Notes under the pieces: model-generated | Told to the model about the DNA's origin: nothing | The model's database searches: none | Seen by the model: only the letters and a program-made list of their open reading frames with translations | DNA from: Pokkaliibacter sp. MBI-7 | GTDB taxonomy: Bacteria > Pseudomonadota > Gammaproteobacteria > Pseudomonadales > Balneatricaceae | Assembly (NCBI RefSeq): GCF_029846635.1 | Contig: NZ_JARVTG010000002.1 | Coordinates: 186,001-250,000, forward strand | DNA length: 64,000 bases | Direction: 5' to 3' | Shown: positions 16,925 through 27,200 of the stretch, in pieces | Layout: each line of letters begins with the position of its first letter | How positions within the stretch are numbered: position 1 is the stretch's first letter | Program-made: the position numbers and the translations under genes

Positions 16925-19312
16925 ATGAGTGACAGGCAGATGACTGGCCGGATGGCGTTGGGTTTTGTTGTTGGCGCGGTAGGGGTTTATGCCTTGCCGG
17001 TGTTGCCTTCGTTGCTGTGGCTGATAGCGCTGTTGTTAGTCACGCTGATGCTGGCCTTCATTTCCAGGTGGTACCTCGCTCGTCAACTCAACGCTTTCAA
17101 GGTACTGCTGGTTTTCTCTGCTGTCAGTACGGGAACATTGTGGACGAGCTTTTACTGGCAGGTGTGCCACCCATTTCCCGGTCCACGGTTGTTCGAGCAG
17201 CGTTTAGACTTGCAAGTGGTGGTGCTAGATTTACCAGAGTCATCGAGCTATGGTCAACGAGTCTGGGCAAAGGTGGTCGTTGCATCACTTTCCCGTCCTG
17301 CAGGCCTTGCTTCTCAGGATCACTCTTCTCCTGATCTGTCTGCTGAACTATCTGCGCTGACGTCCAGTCGTGCGCTTCTATATTTACCTTCCGAGTTGTC
17401 GTCACCAGTTGCTGCAGGGCAAATATGGTCACTGCATCAAGTAAAAGTCAAGCCACTGCACGGTAATGCCAGTTCGGGCGCCTTTGATTTTGAGCGCTGG
17501 GCCTATGCCCATGGATTGAGCTTCATCGGCACTACTCGTGACAAAGGCAGGTTGTTAGGTCAGGAAGCGGGCTGGCAGGCGTGGCGTAATGAATTTGCCG
17601 AGCAGTGGCGAGCAATGCTACCGGATACAAGTGGCAGTGCCATTATTCGAGCCTTGCTGATGGCTGACCGGAGAGGTCTGAGTGATGATGACTGGTCCTT
17701 GCTGCAGCAAACGGGACTGGCGCATCTGGTCGCCGTCAGTGGATTGCATATCGGGCTGGCTTTTCTACTGGGTGGATTGCTGGGGCAGGGAGTGGGCCGG
17801 TCGTTACAGTGGTTGGGGTTGCTCTATAATCGATGGCCACTGGTCTACATAATGGGGCTTGCAGTGGCGGCAGCCTATGCCACGCTGTCGGGATGGGGGC
17901 TTCCGGCTCAGCGTGCATTCTTTATGCTGGTTGTCTGGGTGTGCGGCGGCTGGCGTGCCATACCTGTATCAGGCTGGTTGCGACTGTTGTATGCCCTGAC
18001 GGGGATCATACTGTTGTGGCCGGGTGCGCCTATGGGAGCGGACTTTTGGTTGTCGTCCATGGCGGTAGCGACCTTGCTCTGGTTGCTGCAGCCGGCTCGG
18101 CCACAGCACAAATTCTGGCAGCAGTGGCTGGGAGTGCAGCTGGCGCTCAGTTTCCTCATGTTGCCCATGGTAATGGCGAACTTTGCCATTTTGAGTTTTG
18201 CCTCACCCTTGCTGAATCTGTTAATCGTCCCCGTCGTCAGCACGTTGCTGGTTCCGCCGCTGTTATTGTTGGCTGTCGCTAGTCTGGTTTCTTTGCATTG
18301 GGTAGAGAAAACAGCTGGTTATCTGAGTGATGTGCTGACGACGCTCTGGCTGTTACTTAAAAATCTCTTCGATGCATATCCGCTTTATCTGCCCTGGCAT
18401 CCAGGTGACGTATCCATTCTTGGGCCAGGAGTTGCCATGGTTGCCAGCATCTGGTTGCTTGGAGCCAAAGCTTTGCCGGGTAAACGCTGGGTCTGGTTGG
18501 CATGGTTACCCTTGGTCTTTCCTCAATATGAGCAGTTGGGAGCGGGGGAGTGGCGTTTAGTAGCGCTGGATGTTGGACAGGGTACTGCCGTTGTCCTTCA
18601 AACAAAACGTCATACCTTGCTGTATGATACTGGCCCTGCGTATGGCGACTTCGTGGTTGCGCCGCGTGTTATACAGCCCTATTTGCAAGGTGCCGGACTT
18701 GAGCCTGACAGGATATTAGTGAGTCATGATGATCGTGATCACAGTGGTGGTGCGGTCTATCTTCATGCTTTATATCCTGCCGCACAGTGGACTGTTGGTC
18801 AGTTACAGTCCGTCGACTGGCAGGCTGAGCAATGTGTTGATAAGACCTGGCAGTGGGATGGCGTAACCTTTCGCCAGTTGCAGTTACCTGTCGTAGCACA
18901 GCGTGATGACAACAGTGCCTCCTGTGTGCTGCATGTTCAGGGGACTCATCATTCAGCACTATTACTGGGTGATTTGGACCAGCGTGCTGAGCAAAGGCTG
19001 ATGGAGCTTACCAACAATGAGCTACAGGCCTCGTTACTGGTGGCCTCGCATCATGGCAGCCGAACCGGCTCGTCGGAGTCAATGCTGGATGTGACTCGGC
19101 CTGTGGCCGCCATTTTTACCGCAGGCTACCGGAATCATTTTGGCCACCCGCATGTCGAAACCCTTCGTCGGTTTCAATCGCGCGCCATCGCAACCTATAA
19201 TACCGGCGTCGATGGCAGTGTGACTGCTGATAGCCGCGCAGATGAGCCGCTTCGCATTACAGGTTATCGAGAGACTGACGCTCGGCTTTGGTGGCAGTGG
19301 GCGCCAAGGTAA
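16925..19312 (+). CDS. comEC: DNA internalisation protein ComEC/Rec2
   Basis: About 795 residues. ComEC forms the inner-membrane channel that brings single-stranded DNA into naturally competent cells. Two short N-terminal helices are followed by a periplasmic region, then the Competence domain (roughly 220-480) with LLQQTGLAHLVAVSGLHIGL, then a C-terminal metallo-beta-lactamase domain (about 540-790) with LDVGQGTAVVL, LYDTGPAYGDF, SHDDRDHSGG and ASHHGSRTGSS. The metal-binding histidines and aspartates of that domain are intact. Start is uncertain among ATGs at 16889, 16925 and 16940. The full-length intact protein suggests possible competence, but no other com genes lie in the window. Confidence 0.93.
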   Translation: MSDRQMTGRMALGFVVGAVGVYALPVLPSLLWLIALLLVTLMLAFISRWYLARQLNAFKVLLVFSAVSTGTLWTSFYWQVCHPFPGPRLFEQRLDLQVVVLDLPESSSYGQRVWAKVVVASLSRPAGLASQDHSSPDLSAELSALTSSRALLYLPSELSSPVAAGQIWSLHQVKVKPLHGNASSGAFDFERWAYAHGLSFIGTTRDKGRLLGQEAGWQAWRNEFAEQWRAMLPDTSGSAIIRALLMADRRGLSDDDWSLLQQTGLAHLVAVSGLHIGLAFLLGGLLGQGVGRSLQWLGLLYNRWPLVYIMGLAVAAAYATLSGWGLPAQRAFFMLVVWVCGGWRAIPVSGWLRLLYALTGIILLWPGAPMGADFWLSSMAVATLLWLLQPARPQHKFWQQWLGVQLALSFLMLPMVMANFAILSFASPLLNLLIVPVVSTLLVPPLLLLAVASLVSLHWVEKTAGYLSDVLTTLWLLLKNLFDAYPLYLPWHPGDVSILGPGVAMVASIWLLGAKALPGKRWVWLAWLPLVFPQYEQLGAGEWRLVALDVGQGTAVVLQTKRHTLLYDTGPAYGDFVVAPRVIQPYLQGAGLEPDRILVSHDDRDHSGGAVYLHALYPAAQWTVGQLQSVDWQAEQCVDKTWQWDGVTFRQLQLPVVAQRDDNSASCVLHVQGTHHSALLLGDLDQRAEQRLMELTNNELQASLLVASHHGSRTGSSESMLDVTRPVAAIFTAGYRNHFGHPHVETLRRFQSRAIATYNTGVDGSVTADSRADEPLRITGYRETDARLWWQWAPR

Positions 19313-19372
19313 CGTCAGGTATTGGGAATATTTGGTCAAAGCTGACCGCTTGATTTCAGCTGGGAGAACAAA

Positions 19373-20011
19373 GTGCTGGATTTGCTGATTGCCGGAGGGT
19401 GGACCATGGTCCCTCTGTTGTTGTGTTCGGTTGTTGCGCTGGCAATTTGCATTGAACGACTGTGGACGCTGCGGCCTTCCCGCATAGCACCGGCACATCT
19501 TCTCAGTGAAGTTTGGGATGCCGTCAGTCAACATCGGCTCGATAACACCAGATTGCAGCAAATTCGTAAAAGCAGTCCACTGGGAGCGATTATGGCGGCT
19601 GGTTTGCTGAATGCGCGTCATGGACGGGACATCATGAAGGAAAGCATAGAAGAGTCGGCCAGTCAGGTCATCCATGAACTGGAGCGATACCTGAGTACCC
19701 TTGGCAGCATTGCCGCTATATCACCGTTGTTAGGTCTACTTGGCACCGTGTTGGGGATGATCAAAGTCTTTACCGAAATTTCCCATGCGGGAACGGGAAA
19801 CACGGCCCTGCTGGCCGGAGGTATCTCTGAGGCTTTGCTGACTACCGTAACCGGCCTGGTCATTGCCATACCTGCAGTGTTTTTACATCGCATGCTGCAG
19901 CGCCGTGTCGATACCTTGGTCGTCGATATGGAAGGTCAGGCAATCAAGCTCGTAGAAATGCTGCATGGTGATCGTGAGCACGAGCAAGCTACGGAGCTTG
20001 CCAAAGTATGA
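19373..20011 (+). CDS. exbB: MotA/TolQ/ExbB-type proton channel protein
   Basis: 212 residues with three membrane helices: about 8-28, then a pair near 108-130 and 148-170. The IAAISPLLGLLGTVLGMIK and GGISEALLTTVTGLVIAIPA segments are the ExbB signature. With ExbD it uses the proton gradient to drive outer-membrane processes, normally through TonB. No tonB is adjacent; this exbBD pair upstream of lpxK is conserved in Pseudomonas-like genomes, and its partner is not known from sequence. The start is a GTG preceded by GGGAGAACAAA. It overlaps exbD by four bases. Confidence 0.93.
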   Translation: MLDLLIAGGWTMVPLLLCSVVALAICIERLWTLRPSRIAPAHLLSEVWDAVSQHRLDNTRLQQIRKSSPLGAIMAAGLLNARHGRDIMKESIEESASQVIHELERYLSTLGSIAAISPLLGLLGTVLGMIKVFTEISHAGTGNTALLAGGISEALLTTVTGLVIAIPAVFLHRMLQRRVDTLVVDMEGQAIKLVEMLHGDREHEQATELAKV

Positions 20012-20421
20012 AGTTCCGCCGTCAGAATCGGGAAGAGGTGAGCATCAATCTGACACCTTTGATCGATGTGGTATTTTTGCTACTGATCTTTTTTATGGTC
20101 TCCACCACCTTTCAGAAGGACAGGCCGCTGCAGCTCACTCTGCCGTCATCTTCGGCGACTATAGAAGAAGCACCGGTGCAGTCGATAGAGGTCAGTATCA
20201 GTGCTGACGGCCAGATAGCAGTCAATGATGCGGTACTGGCAGATGCTCAGCTTGTTACGGTCAAGCATGCTATCGAAGTGGCAGGTAAAGGAGATACCTC
20301 TCTACCCTTGCTGATCAGTGCCGATGCCAGTACACCCCATCAGTTTGTAGTGCGCGCCATGGATGCAGCAGGGCAGGCGGGCTATGTGCATATTCGTATC
20401 CTGACGAGTGAGGGTGAGTAA
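20008..20421 (+). CDS. exbD: ExbD/TolR-type biopolymer transport protein
   Basis: 137 residues: a short basic cytosolic N terminus, one membrane helix (about 18-38) and a periplasmic domain. The helix LTPLIDVVFLLLIFFMVSTT includes Asp20, the essential proton-carrying aspartate. It forms the energising complex with the ExbB-like protein encoded immediately upstream; the two genes overlap (ATGA). Its 3' end is followed within 20 bases by lpxK, so the three genes are likely cotranscribed. Confidence 0.94.
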   Translation: MKFRRQNREEVSINLTPLIDVVFLLLIFFMVSTTFQKDRPLQLTLPSSSATIEEAPVQSIEVSISADGQIAVNDAVLADAQLVTVKHAIEVAGKGDTSLPLLISADASTPHQFVVRAMDAAGQAGYVHIRILTSEGE

Positions 20422-20440
20422 GCATGCTGAGAGTTTGCTC

Positions 20441-21433
20441 ATGGCTTTGAGTTCTGAATCCCTCTGGTACGGCAATAACAAGCTGAGCTACCTGTTATGG
20501 CCACTTGAAGTGCTGTTTAAGCGGTTGGCAAGTCGACGCAGGCAACGCCTGCAAACTAATGCCTGGTTGGCGCCGGTGCCTGTGGTTGTGGTGGGTAACA
20601 TATCTATTGGTGGTACTGGTAAGACGCCTTTGATTACAGCACTGGTTACCTGGGCAAAGCAGCAAGGTTATCGGCCTGGAGTAGTCAGTCGTGGGTACGG
20701 CGGCCAGTCCGATGTCTATCCTTTGACGGTTGAAGTGGATACTGATCCTGCTATATCGGGTGATGAGCCTGCGCTGCTGCGAAAGCTTTGCGATTGTCCG
20801 GTGGTTATTGCTCCAGATCGTGTAGCAGCGGTGCAATGGCTGCTGGAAAACAATGATTGTGATCTGATCTTCAGTGATGATGGCCTTCAGCACTACCGCT
20901 TAGGGCGTCATATAGAAATTGCTGTCGTTGACGGTCATCGCGGCCTGGGGAATGGCCATTGTCTGCCGGTCGGGCCGCTTAGGGAGCCGCCTGAGCGTCT
21001 TGCTGAAGTGGATTTTTGTGTGGTCAATGGCTATGCGGCCAGCACACCTGTAACGACTTCCTTTACAATGCATATTCGTGCCCAGCAAATGGTTCATGTG
21101 CATACAGGGCAGGCTTCTGATGTTCACGCATGGAGTGGGCGAGAGGTCATTGCGATGGCCGGAATAGGTAATCCCACACGTTTTTTTTCGACGTTGGAAT
21201 CGCTAGGCATCAAAATTACGCGTTCTATCAGTAAGCCTGACCACTATCACTTTCAGCAAGAAGATATACCGAGTGGAGGCATGCCGGTTGTCGTAACAGC
21301 TAAAGATGCTGTGAAGTGTGGTGGTTTTGCAGTAGATAACCTGTGGTATCTGGATATTACTGCGGTGCTGTCAGATAGCTTTTTTAGCGCGTTGGCGGAA
21401 AAGCTACGTAGCCTTAACCTGAAAAGGCGCTGA
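20441..21433 (+). CDS. lpxK: Tetraacyldisaccharide 4'-kinase
   Basis: 330 residues. LpxK phosphorylates the lipid A disaccharide precursor at the 4' position on the inner membrane. An N-terminal amphipathic membrane-associated segment is followed by PVPVVVVGNISIGGTGKTPL, whose GGTGKT is the ATP-binding P-loop. DEPALL, FSDDGLQHYRLGR and VVTAKDAVK are further family motifs. The frame begins with GTG at 20408 inside exbD; the ATG at 20441 better matches family N termini, but ribosome-site evidence is weak for either. Confidence 0.95.
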   Translation: MALSSESLWYGNNKLSYLLWPLEVLFKRLASRRRQRLQTNAWLAPVPVVVVGNISIGGTGKTPLITALVTWAKQQGYRPGVVSRGYGGQSDVYPLTVEVDTDPAISGDEPALLRKLCDCPVVIAPDRVAAVQWLLENNDCDLIFSDDGLQHYRLGRHIEIAVVDGHRGLGNGHCLPVGPLREPPERLAEVDFCVVNGYAASTPVTTSFTMHIRAQQMVHVHTGQASDVHAWSGREVIAMAGIGNPTRFFSTLESLGIKITRSISKPDHYHFQQEDIPSGGMPVVVTAKDAVKCGGFAVDNLWYLDITAVLSDSFFSALAEKLRSLNLKRR

Positions 21434-21564
21434 AATCTGCTTTCCAAATGTTAACAATGCACGTTGCTGTCGAGGCTTAGCCTTGCCCGGTGGGTTGTAT
21501 AAATCGATATCTATCATCGTGTTGTCCGTCAGGATCAGCATGCCTAGTTTTACGGAGATCCAGA

Positions 21565-21762
21565 ATGGATAAGCAGTTATTGGATTTGCTAGTGTGCCCC
21601 GTTACCAAGGCGCCGCTTGAGTGGCATGCCGATCGTCAGGAGCTATTTTGCTATGCCAGCAATCTCGCTTATCCGGTACGTGATGGTATTCCCGTGATGT
21701 TGGAGTCAGAAGCGCGTAGCTTGACCGAAGAAGAACGGGCGAAGCGTCCAAAGCAGCGTTAA
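21565..21762 (+). CDS. Trm112-like small protein (YcaR type)
   Basis: 65 residues starting MDKQLLDLLVCPVTKAPLEW, followed by YPVRDGIPVMLESEAR, the Trm112/YcaR family pattern. The zinc-ribbon cysteines of eukaryotic Trm112 are only partly present (one CP pair). Homologues sit between lpxK and kdsB in many gammaproteobacteria, as here. Role is unknown in bacteria; some bacterial Trm112 proteins activate methyltransferases. The ATG at 21565 has GGAG ten bases before it (ACGGAGATCCAGA), which favours it over the longer frame from 21490. Confidence 0.9.
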   Translation: MDKQLLDLLVCPVTKAPLEWHADRQELFCYASNLAYPVRDGIPVMLESEARSLTEEERAKRPKQR

Positions 21763-21817
21763 TAAAGAAGCGGCCTTTTTGCTGCAAGGTAGTATTTGTT
21801 CGGGAGTTTCACAGACT

Positions 21818-22585
21818 ATGTCGTTTCTGGTTGTCATCCCTGCCCGTTACGCGTCCACCCGCCTGAAAGGCAAACCCCTGCTGGATATCGCCGGTAAGCC
21901 AATGGTCCAGCACACGTGGGAGAAAGCGTGTGCCAGTGGAGCGGCGCGCGTCATCATCGCTACTGATGATGAGAGAATTGAAAGCATGGCCAGAGCCTTC
22001 GGCGCTGAAGTATGTATGACTTCTGCGGCACATCCCTCCGGTACTGATCGGATTCAGGAGGTGGCGTCACAGTTGAAACTGTCAGATGACGAGGTCATCG
22101 TGAACGTTCAGGGGGATGAGCCGATGCTGCCTGCAACCTTGATTGATCAGGTCGCGCAGACTCTGCTGAAGCATCCTCAGGCGGACATGGCAACGTTGTG
22201 CGAGCCGATTGAGGATATGGCGTTATTCGCCAATCCCAACGTGGTCAAGCTCGTTAAAGATGTACATGGTAAGGCGCTTTATTTTAGCCGTGCGCCTGTA
22301 TCGTGGCATCGGGATGAGTTTGCTCAAGGTATCAGCGATGTTCCGCCGTCAGGCTGGCAGGCATTTCGACATATCGGGCTGTACAGTTACCGTGTTGGTT
22401 TGTTGAATCAGTTCGTCCAGTGGTCACCCGCTCCGATAGAACAATGGGAGGCGCTGGAGCAGCTACGTGTACTGTGGAATGGTGGCTATATTCAGGTCTC
22501 TGAGGCGTCGGTCATTCCTCCTGCTGGTGTAGATACACCTGATGATCTGGTACGAGTACGTTCGATACTTGGCGATGGCCGATAG
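21818..22585 (+). CDS. kdsB: 3-deoxy-manno-octulosonate cytidylyltransferase
   Basis: 255 residues. KdsB joins CTP and Kdo to give CMP-Kdo, the donor for the lipopolysaccharide inner core. The N terminus FLVVIPARYASTRLKGKPL is the nucleotide-binding signature, VIIATDDERI and VNVQGDEPMLP follow, and the substrate-binding GLYSYR and EQLRVLWNG are near the end. The ATG at 21818 is chosen because family proteins start MxFxVVIPARYASTRLPGKPL. It lies in the lpxK-ycaR-kdsB run, so lipid A and Kdo steps are grouped. Confidence 0.97.
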   Translation: MSFLVVIPARYASTRLKGKPLLDIAGKPMVQHTWEKACASGAARVIIATDDERIESMARAFGAEVCMTSAAHPSGTDRIQEVASQLKLSDDEVIVNVQGDEPMLPATLIDQVAQTLLKHPQADMATLCEPIEDMALFANPNVVKLVKDVHGKALYFSRAPVSWHRDEFAQGISDVPPSGWQAFRHIGLYSYRVGLLNQFVQWSPAPIEQWEALEQLRVLWNGGYIQVSEASVIPPAGVDTPDDLVRVRSILGDGR

Positions 22586-22664
22586 CTGAAAATTCTGAAT
22601 CTGGAGGCTGTGTATGCCTCTTTAGAGCCATTGTTTGTTGAGCTGTCTGACTATTCGGTGAGAG

Positions 22665-23126
22665 ATGTACAAAATTCTTTTAGTGTGCCTTGGCAACATC
22701 TGTCGTTCCCCTACTGCAGAAGGTGTGCTGGCAAAGAAAATCACCCAGCAGGGGTTGGGTAGGCGTTTTCAGGTCGATTCGGCAGGGACGGCTGCTTACC
22801 ATACGGGTGAGTCACCTGATAGACGGAGCTGTCGTGCTGCCGCCAGGCGTGGCTACGATTTAACTCCCCTCAGAGCTCGCCAGGTCATGCCATCAGACTT
22901 TGAAGAGTTTGATGTAATTCTGGCTATGGATCATGCCAATCTAAGTAGCTTGAAGCAGAATTGCCCCGCTCAATTGCAGCATAAACTTGGTTTGTTCCTC
23001 CATTATCATCCAGATTCAATAGAGGAGGTGCCTGATCCTTACTATGATGGAGAGTCTGGGTTTGAGCTGGTGCTTGATCTTGTTGAAGTGGCTGCGGATG
23101 CCTTAATTAAGGATTTAGTGAAGTGA
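22665..23126 (+). CDS. Low-molecular-weight protein-tyrosine phosphatase
   Basis: 153 residues. The N-terminal VCLGNICRSP is the CX5R phosphate loop with nucleophile Cys8 and Arg14, and DPYYDG near residue 124 supplies the general acid. In bacteria such enzymes often act on tyrosine kinases of capsule production, but no kinase or capsule gene is near. The conserved position between kdsB and murB suggests a housekeeping role. Its stop overlaps the GTG start of murB by four bases. Confidence 0.95.
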   Translation: MYKILLVCLGNICRSPTAEGVLAKKITQQGLGRRFQVDSAGTAAYHTGESPDRRSCRAAARRGYDLTPLRARQVMPSDFEEFDVILAMDHANLSSLKQNCPAQLQHKLGLFLHYHPDSIEEVPDPYYDGESGFELVLDLVEVAADALIKDLVK

Positions 23127-24154
23127 GTGACTATCCTGAGCACTGGCAAGAGAACGCCGATTTACTTAGGTTGAATACTTTTGGATTTTCAGTAGAAGCT
23201 GAGTACCTGTCTGTTGTGCACTCTGCTAGCCAATTGCAGCAAGATATTGCTGTTGCGCAAAAGCGCAATCTCGCATGGCGTGTGCTAGGTGGGGGTAGCA
23301 ATGTAGTGCTGTGCCAGAACCTGCCTGGTCTTACTTTGTTAATTGATATCAAAGGCGTTGAGGTGCTATCCGAGAATGAGTCGGACGTTACTTTAAACGT
23401 TGGGGCAGGAGAGAACTGGCATTCTTTGGTCTGCTTCAGCTTGTCTCAGGGATGGTCAGGTTTGGAAAATTTGGCATTGATTCCAGGTACCGTAGGTGCT
23501 GCGCCAGTGCAAAATATTGGCGCTTATGGCATGGAGTTAAAGGACGTTCTACTACGAGTGCAGTATCTCGATACTGTCACAGGAGCGTTCTGCACGCGAG
23601 AAGCAGCTGATTGCAACTTCTCCTACCGACATAGCATCTTCAAAGAGAGCATTGGTAAGAGCTGGATCATTGTGTCCGTAGAGTTGTGCTTGTCAAAGCA
23701 GGCTGATGCCCAGATCAAATATAAGGCTCTGCGTGACTATTTTGACCAGAAGGGTATTGAACGGCCAACGGTGCAGCAGGTTGCTGAAGCAGTGGTAGCT
23801 ATTCGCCAGTCAAAGTTGCCAGACCCTGATGTATTAGGAAATGCGGGGAGCTTTTTTAAAAATCCTTGGATAACAGCAGAGCAGTTCGATCTGTTGCGCC
23901 ATGACTACCCGGGTTTGGTTGGCTTTGTCGATGGTCCAGGCTATAAACTTGCTGCAGCTTGGCTGATAGATCAACTAGGCTTCAAAGGTTGGCGTGAGGG
24001 AGCAGTAGGGGTGCACAAGGATCAGGCGCTAGTGTTAGTCCATCATGGTGGTGGCAATGGAGAGCAGTTATTGGCGCTGGCGCAGCGTATTCAATTGGCA
24101 GTAAAGCAACGCTACGGTGTTTTGTTAGAGCAGGAACCTGTGGTTCTGCAATAA
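23123..24154 (+). CDS. murB: UDP-N-acetylenolpyruvoylglucosamine reductase
   Basis: 343 residues, type I MurB. It reduces the enolpyruvyl group with NADPH and FAD to form UDP-MurNAc for peptidoglycan. The FAD domain contains VLGGGSNVVL and LIPGTVGAAPVQNIGAYG; the catalytic serine is in GNAGSFFKNP and the catalytic glutamate near the end is in LLEQEPVVLQ. The start is GTG, overlapping the stop of the phosphatase gene (GTGA), which implies coupled translation. A bidirectional terminator separates it from convergent rne. Confidence 0.97.
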   Translation: MSDYPEHWQENADLLRLNTFGFSVEAEYLSVVHSASQLQQDIAVAQKRNLAWRVLGGGSNVVLCQNLPGLTLLIDIKGVEVLSENESDVTLNVGAGENWHSLVCFSLSQGWSGLENLALIPGTVGAAPVQNIGAYGMELKDVLLRVQYLDTVTGAFCTREAADCNFSYRHSIFKESIGKSWIIVSVELCLSKQADAQIKYKALRDYFDQKGIERPTVQQVAEAVVAIRQSKLPDPDVLGNAGSFFKNPWITAEQFDLLRHDYPGLVGFVDGPGYKLAAAWLIDQLGFKGWREGAVGVHKDQALVLVHHGGGNGEQLLALAQRIQLAVKQRYGVLLEQEPVVLQ

Positions 24155-24248
24155 CGTCACGTTCACTTTGGTCAGGGTTTTAGGGATCGTTTAGTGAATA
24201 TGAATAGGTGCACTACCCCCGCTGCGGTTTCGCAGACGGGTGAAACTA

Positions 24249-24280
24249 AAAAGGGCTTGCAGATGCAAGCCCTTTTATTT
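24249..24280. terminator. Bidirectional terminator between murB and rne
   Basis: AAAAGGGCTTGC / GCAAGCCCTTTT, a perfect 12-bp stem with an AGAT loop. It has A- and T-rich flanks on both sides, so it can serve both convergent genes. Confidence 0.92.
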
Positions 24281-24296
24281 TCACGAGTTGGGTATA

Positions 24297-27200
24297 TTAC
24301 TCGTCTTGGCTACTTACTTCGGGCTGCTGTTGAGTTTCGAGCATTTGACGGCGCTTGATTTCACGTGGGTCATTATGAGCACGGCGAACGCGCCTTGGTG
24401 CATCTTCGGAGGGTTGTGGCTCCAAAGGAGCTTCATCAGCCTTCTCTTCTGCCAGTTGCACAGTCTGCTCTTCGGAAGCTTGCTCGCTGACAATCTCAGC
24501 AGTCTCAGCAGTCTCAGCAGTCTCAGCAGTCTCAGCAGTCTCAGCAGTCTCAGCAGTCTCAGCAGTCTCAGCAGTCTCAGCAGTCTCAGCAGTCTCAGCA
24601 GTCTCAGCAGTCTCAGCAGTCTCAGCAGTCTCAGCAGAGGCTGTAAGTTGCTCAGGTGCAATTACTTCCTTGTGCTCAACTTGCTCTGCTGCTGGATAGC
24701 TCTCGCTGTCGGTAACAACCAGCTCAGTTGCCGTAGACTGGTCAGTAACGGGTGCTTCTACGGCAATAGCATCTGCTGCCACTGCAGAGTTGACCTCGGT
24801 GGAGTCCGGCAGACTGGTGGGCTCCGGCTGATTCGCTATTTGTTCATCAGAAATGGCGTGCGCTATTTCTGATGACTGTGATACGGCAGTATCACTTGCA
24901 ACAGCCACGGCATCGTCAGTGGCAACCTCAGTGCTAACAGCTTCTGCAGACTTGTCGTCTCTGCGGTTGTTGTTGCGTCCGCGGTTGCGGCGACGTCGCT
25001 GGGGGTGTTCGTCCTGGTCGTCGCTGGCGTCTGAAGCAGAGATAGCTACGTTGCTTTCGTCAGTGCTCATCACCTCGTCTGCGGATGTAGAGTCAGGTGC
25101 GTCTGCTGTGCTTGCGGTCTCCACTACCACAGCGTCTGCAGCAACGACGATAGCGAGCTCATTAACTGATTTTTCATCTTCTGTCAGGGCGGGTTCGGTT
25201 TCTTCACCGATTGCCTGAGCTTTTAGGTGGTCAGGTAGTGGGGTGCGCTTCGCACTGCGATCACGTCGACGGCGCTGACGTCCCCGGCGACGATCATCAC
25301 TGGCTTGCTCAGGGGCAGATGATTCATTTGAGCCCTCAGTAACGGTTTGGGTTACTAACTGTTCATTGCTTTCAGTATCCACTTCAGTTTCACGAGTGGT
25401 ACGCTCATTGCGGCTATTGCGACGACGATCACGTTGACCTCGATTGTCCCGAGTATTTCGCTCGCGGCTGTCGTCTTCACGAGCTGCACGATCTTCGCTG
25501 TCGACTTTGCGTTCAGAGTCTGTGCGGCGCTCTGCATCGTTACGGCCATTGTCTCGGCGTTCATTGTCGCGACCTCGACGATTACGATCATTCCGCTCAT
25601 GACGACGATTACTGGTTTCGCGCTCACTGCTTTCTGGTTTCGGTTGTGCTGGCTGCTCTACGGTCGGTGCCGTTTCATCTTTGGTCTCTCCCTGGAACCA
25701 GCTGCTGAAAGCTTTTAGCAACCGGCGGCCGAGCCCTACAGAAGGGGCCTGATGTGCAATTGCTGCTGGGGGGGGGGAGACGGTTGGCAACGGAGCCGAT
25801 GCTGCCGGAGGCATGCTTTTGACTGCTGCTTCCTCGCGTGAATGCTGTGCTGCTACCGGAGTAGTCTCGTCGCTATGCTCTTCTTCAATCAGCTCATAGC
25901 TGGCGTCGGTGGAGCGGGCTTCAACATTGTCGTCTCGCAGACGTATAACCTCGTAGTGAGGTGTTTCAAGATTAGGATTGGGGACGATGACAATCTTGAT
26001 GCTTTGGCGTTGCTCAAGGCGTGACAGATGTGGCCGCTTTTCGTTAAGCAGGTAGGTTGCAACGCTCACGGGAACGATGGCGCGAATCTGGGCGGTGCGC
26101 TCCTTCAGTGCCTCTTCTTCGATCAGGCGCATGATGGAAAGTGATAGCGAGCCTACATCGCGAATGCTGCCTTGGCCGTGACAGCGTGGGCATGTCATTG
26201 CTGTGGTTTCACCCAGCGATGGGCGAAGACGTTGACGTGACATTTCAAGCAGACCGAAGCGAGAGATGCGTCCAATCTGGATGCGCGCACGATCTACCTT
26301 AAGTGCATCTTTTAAGCGGTTTTCCACTTCACGCTGATTCTTGATGGGAGTCATATCAATAAAATCGATGACTACCAGTCCGCCAATATCCCGCAGACGT
26401 AACTGACGGGCTATCTCATCTGCCGCCTCAAGGTTGGTCTGCAGAGCGGTTTCCTCGATATCACCACCTTTGGTGGCTCTAGAGGAGTTGATGTCGATCG
26501 AGACCAGTGCTTCTGTGGGGTCGATTACAATTGAGCCGCCAGATGGGAGGCGTACTTCGCGCTGGAAGGCTGTCTCGATTTGGGATTCAATCTGGAACCG
26601 TGTAAATAGAGGAATGTCTTCCTGGTACAGTTTGATCTTGCTCTGGAATGTCGGCATGACCTGACGAGCAAAATTCATTGCGTCCTGATGCACTTCTGCA
26701 GAATCGATCAATACTTCGCCAATATCCTGGCGAAGATAATCACGCATAGCCCGAATAATGACATTGCTTTCCTGATAGATCAGGAAAGGTGCAGGTCGAT
26801 TAAGAGCTGCAGATCGGATCGATTCCCAGAGCTGCATCAGATAGTCCAGGTCGTTCTGCAGTTCTTCAGGTGTGCGTCCAATGCCAGCGGTGCGGACAAT
26901 AACCCCGGCACTCCCTGGAATTTGAATTGAGTCTAGAGCATCCTTTAAAGCCTGACGTTCTTCACCCTCAATGCGACGAGAGATGCCACCAGCACGGGGA
27001 TTATTTGGCATTAGTACCAAGTAACGCCCTGCAAGACTAATAAACGTCGTCAGTGCCGCGCCTTTGTTGCCTCTTTCTTCCTTGTCTATCTGAACTATGA
27101 CTTCTTGTCCTTCGCGAATCGCTTCGCGAATGGCTACACGGCCACCTTTGCCTTCGTTATTGAAGTATTCTCGAGCAATTTCTTTTAGTGGAAGGAAGCC

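Noticed and set aside
24240..24872. Plus-strand frame with repeated Ser-Leu-Ser, opposite rne
   Set aside because: It is the mirror of the (AET)n repeat in rne; it begins inside the murB-rne terminator and has no ribosome site or family match.
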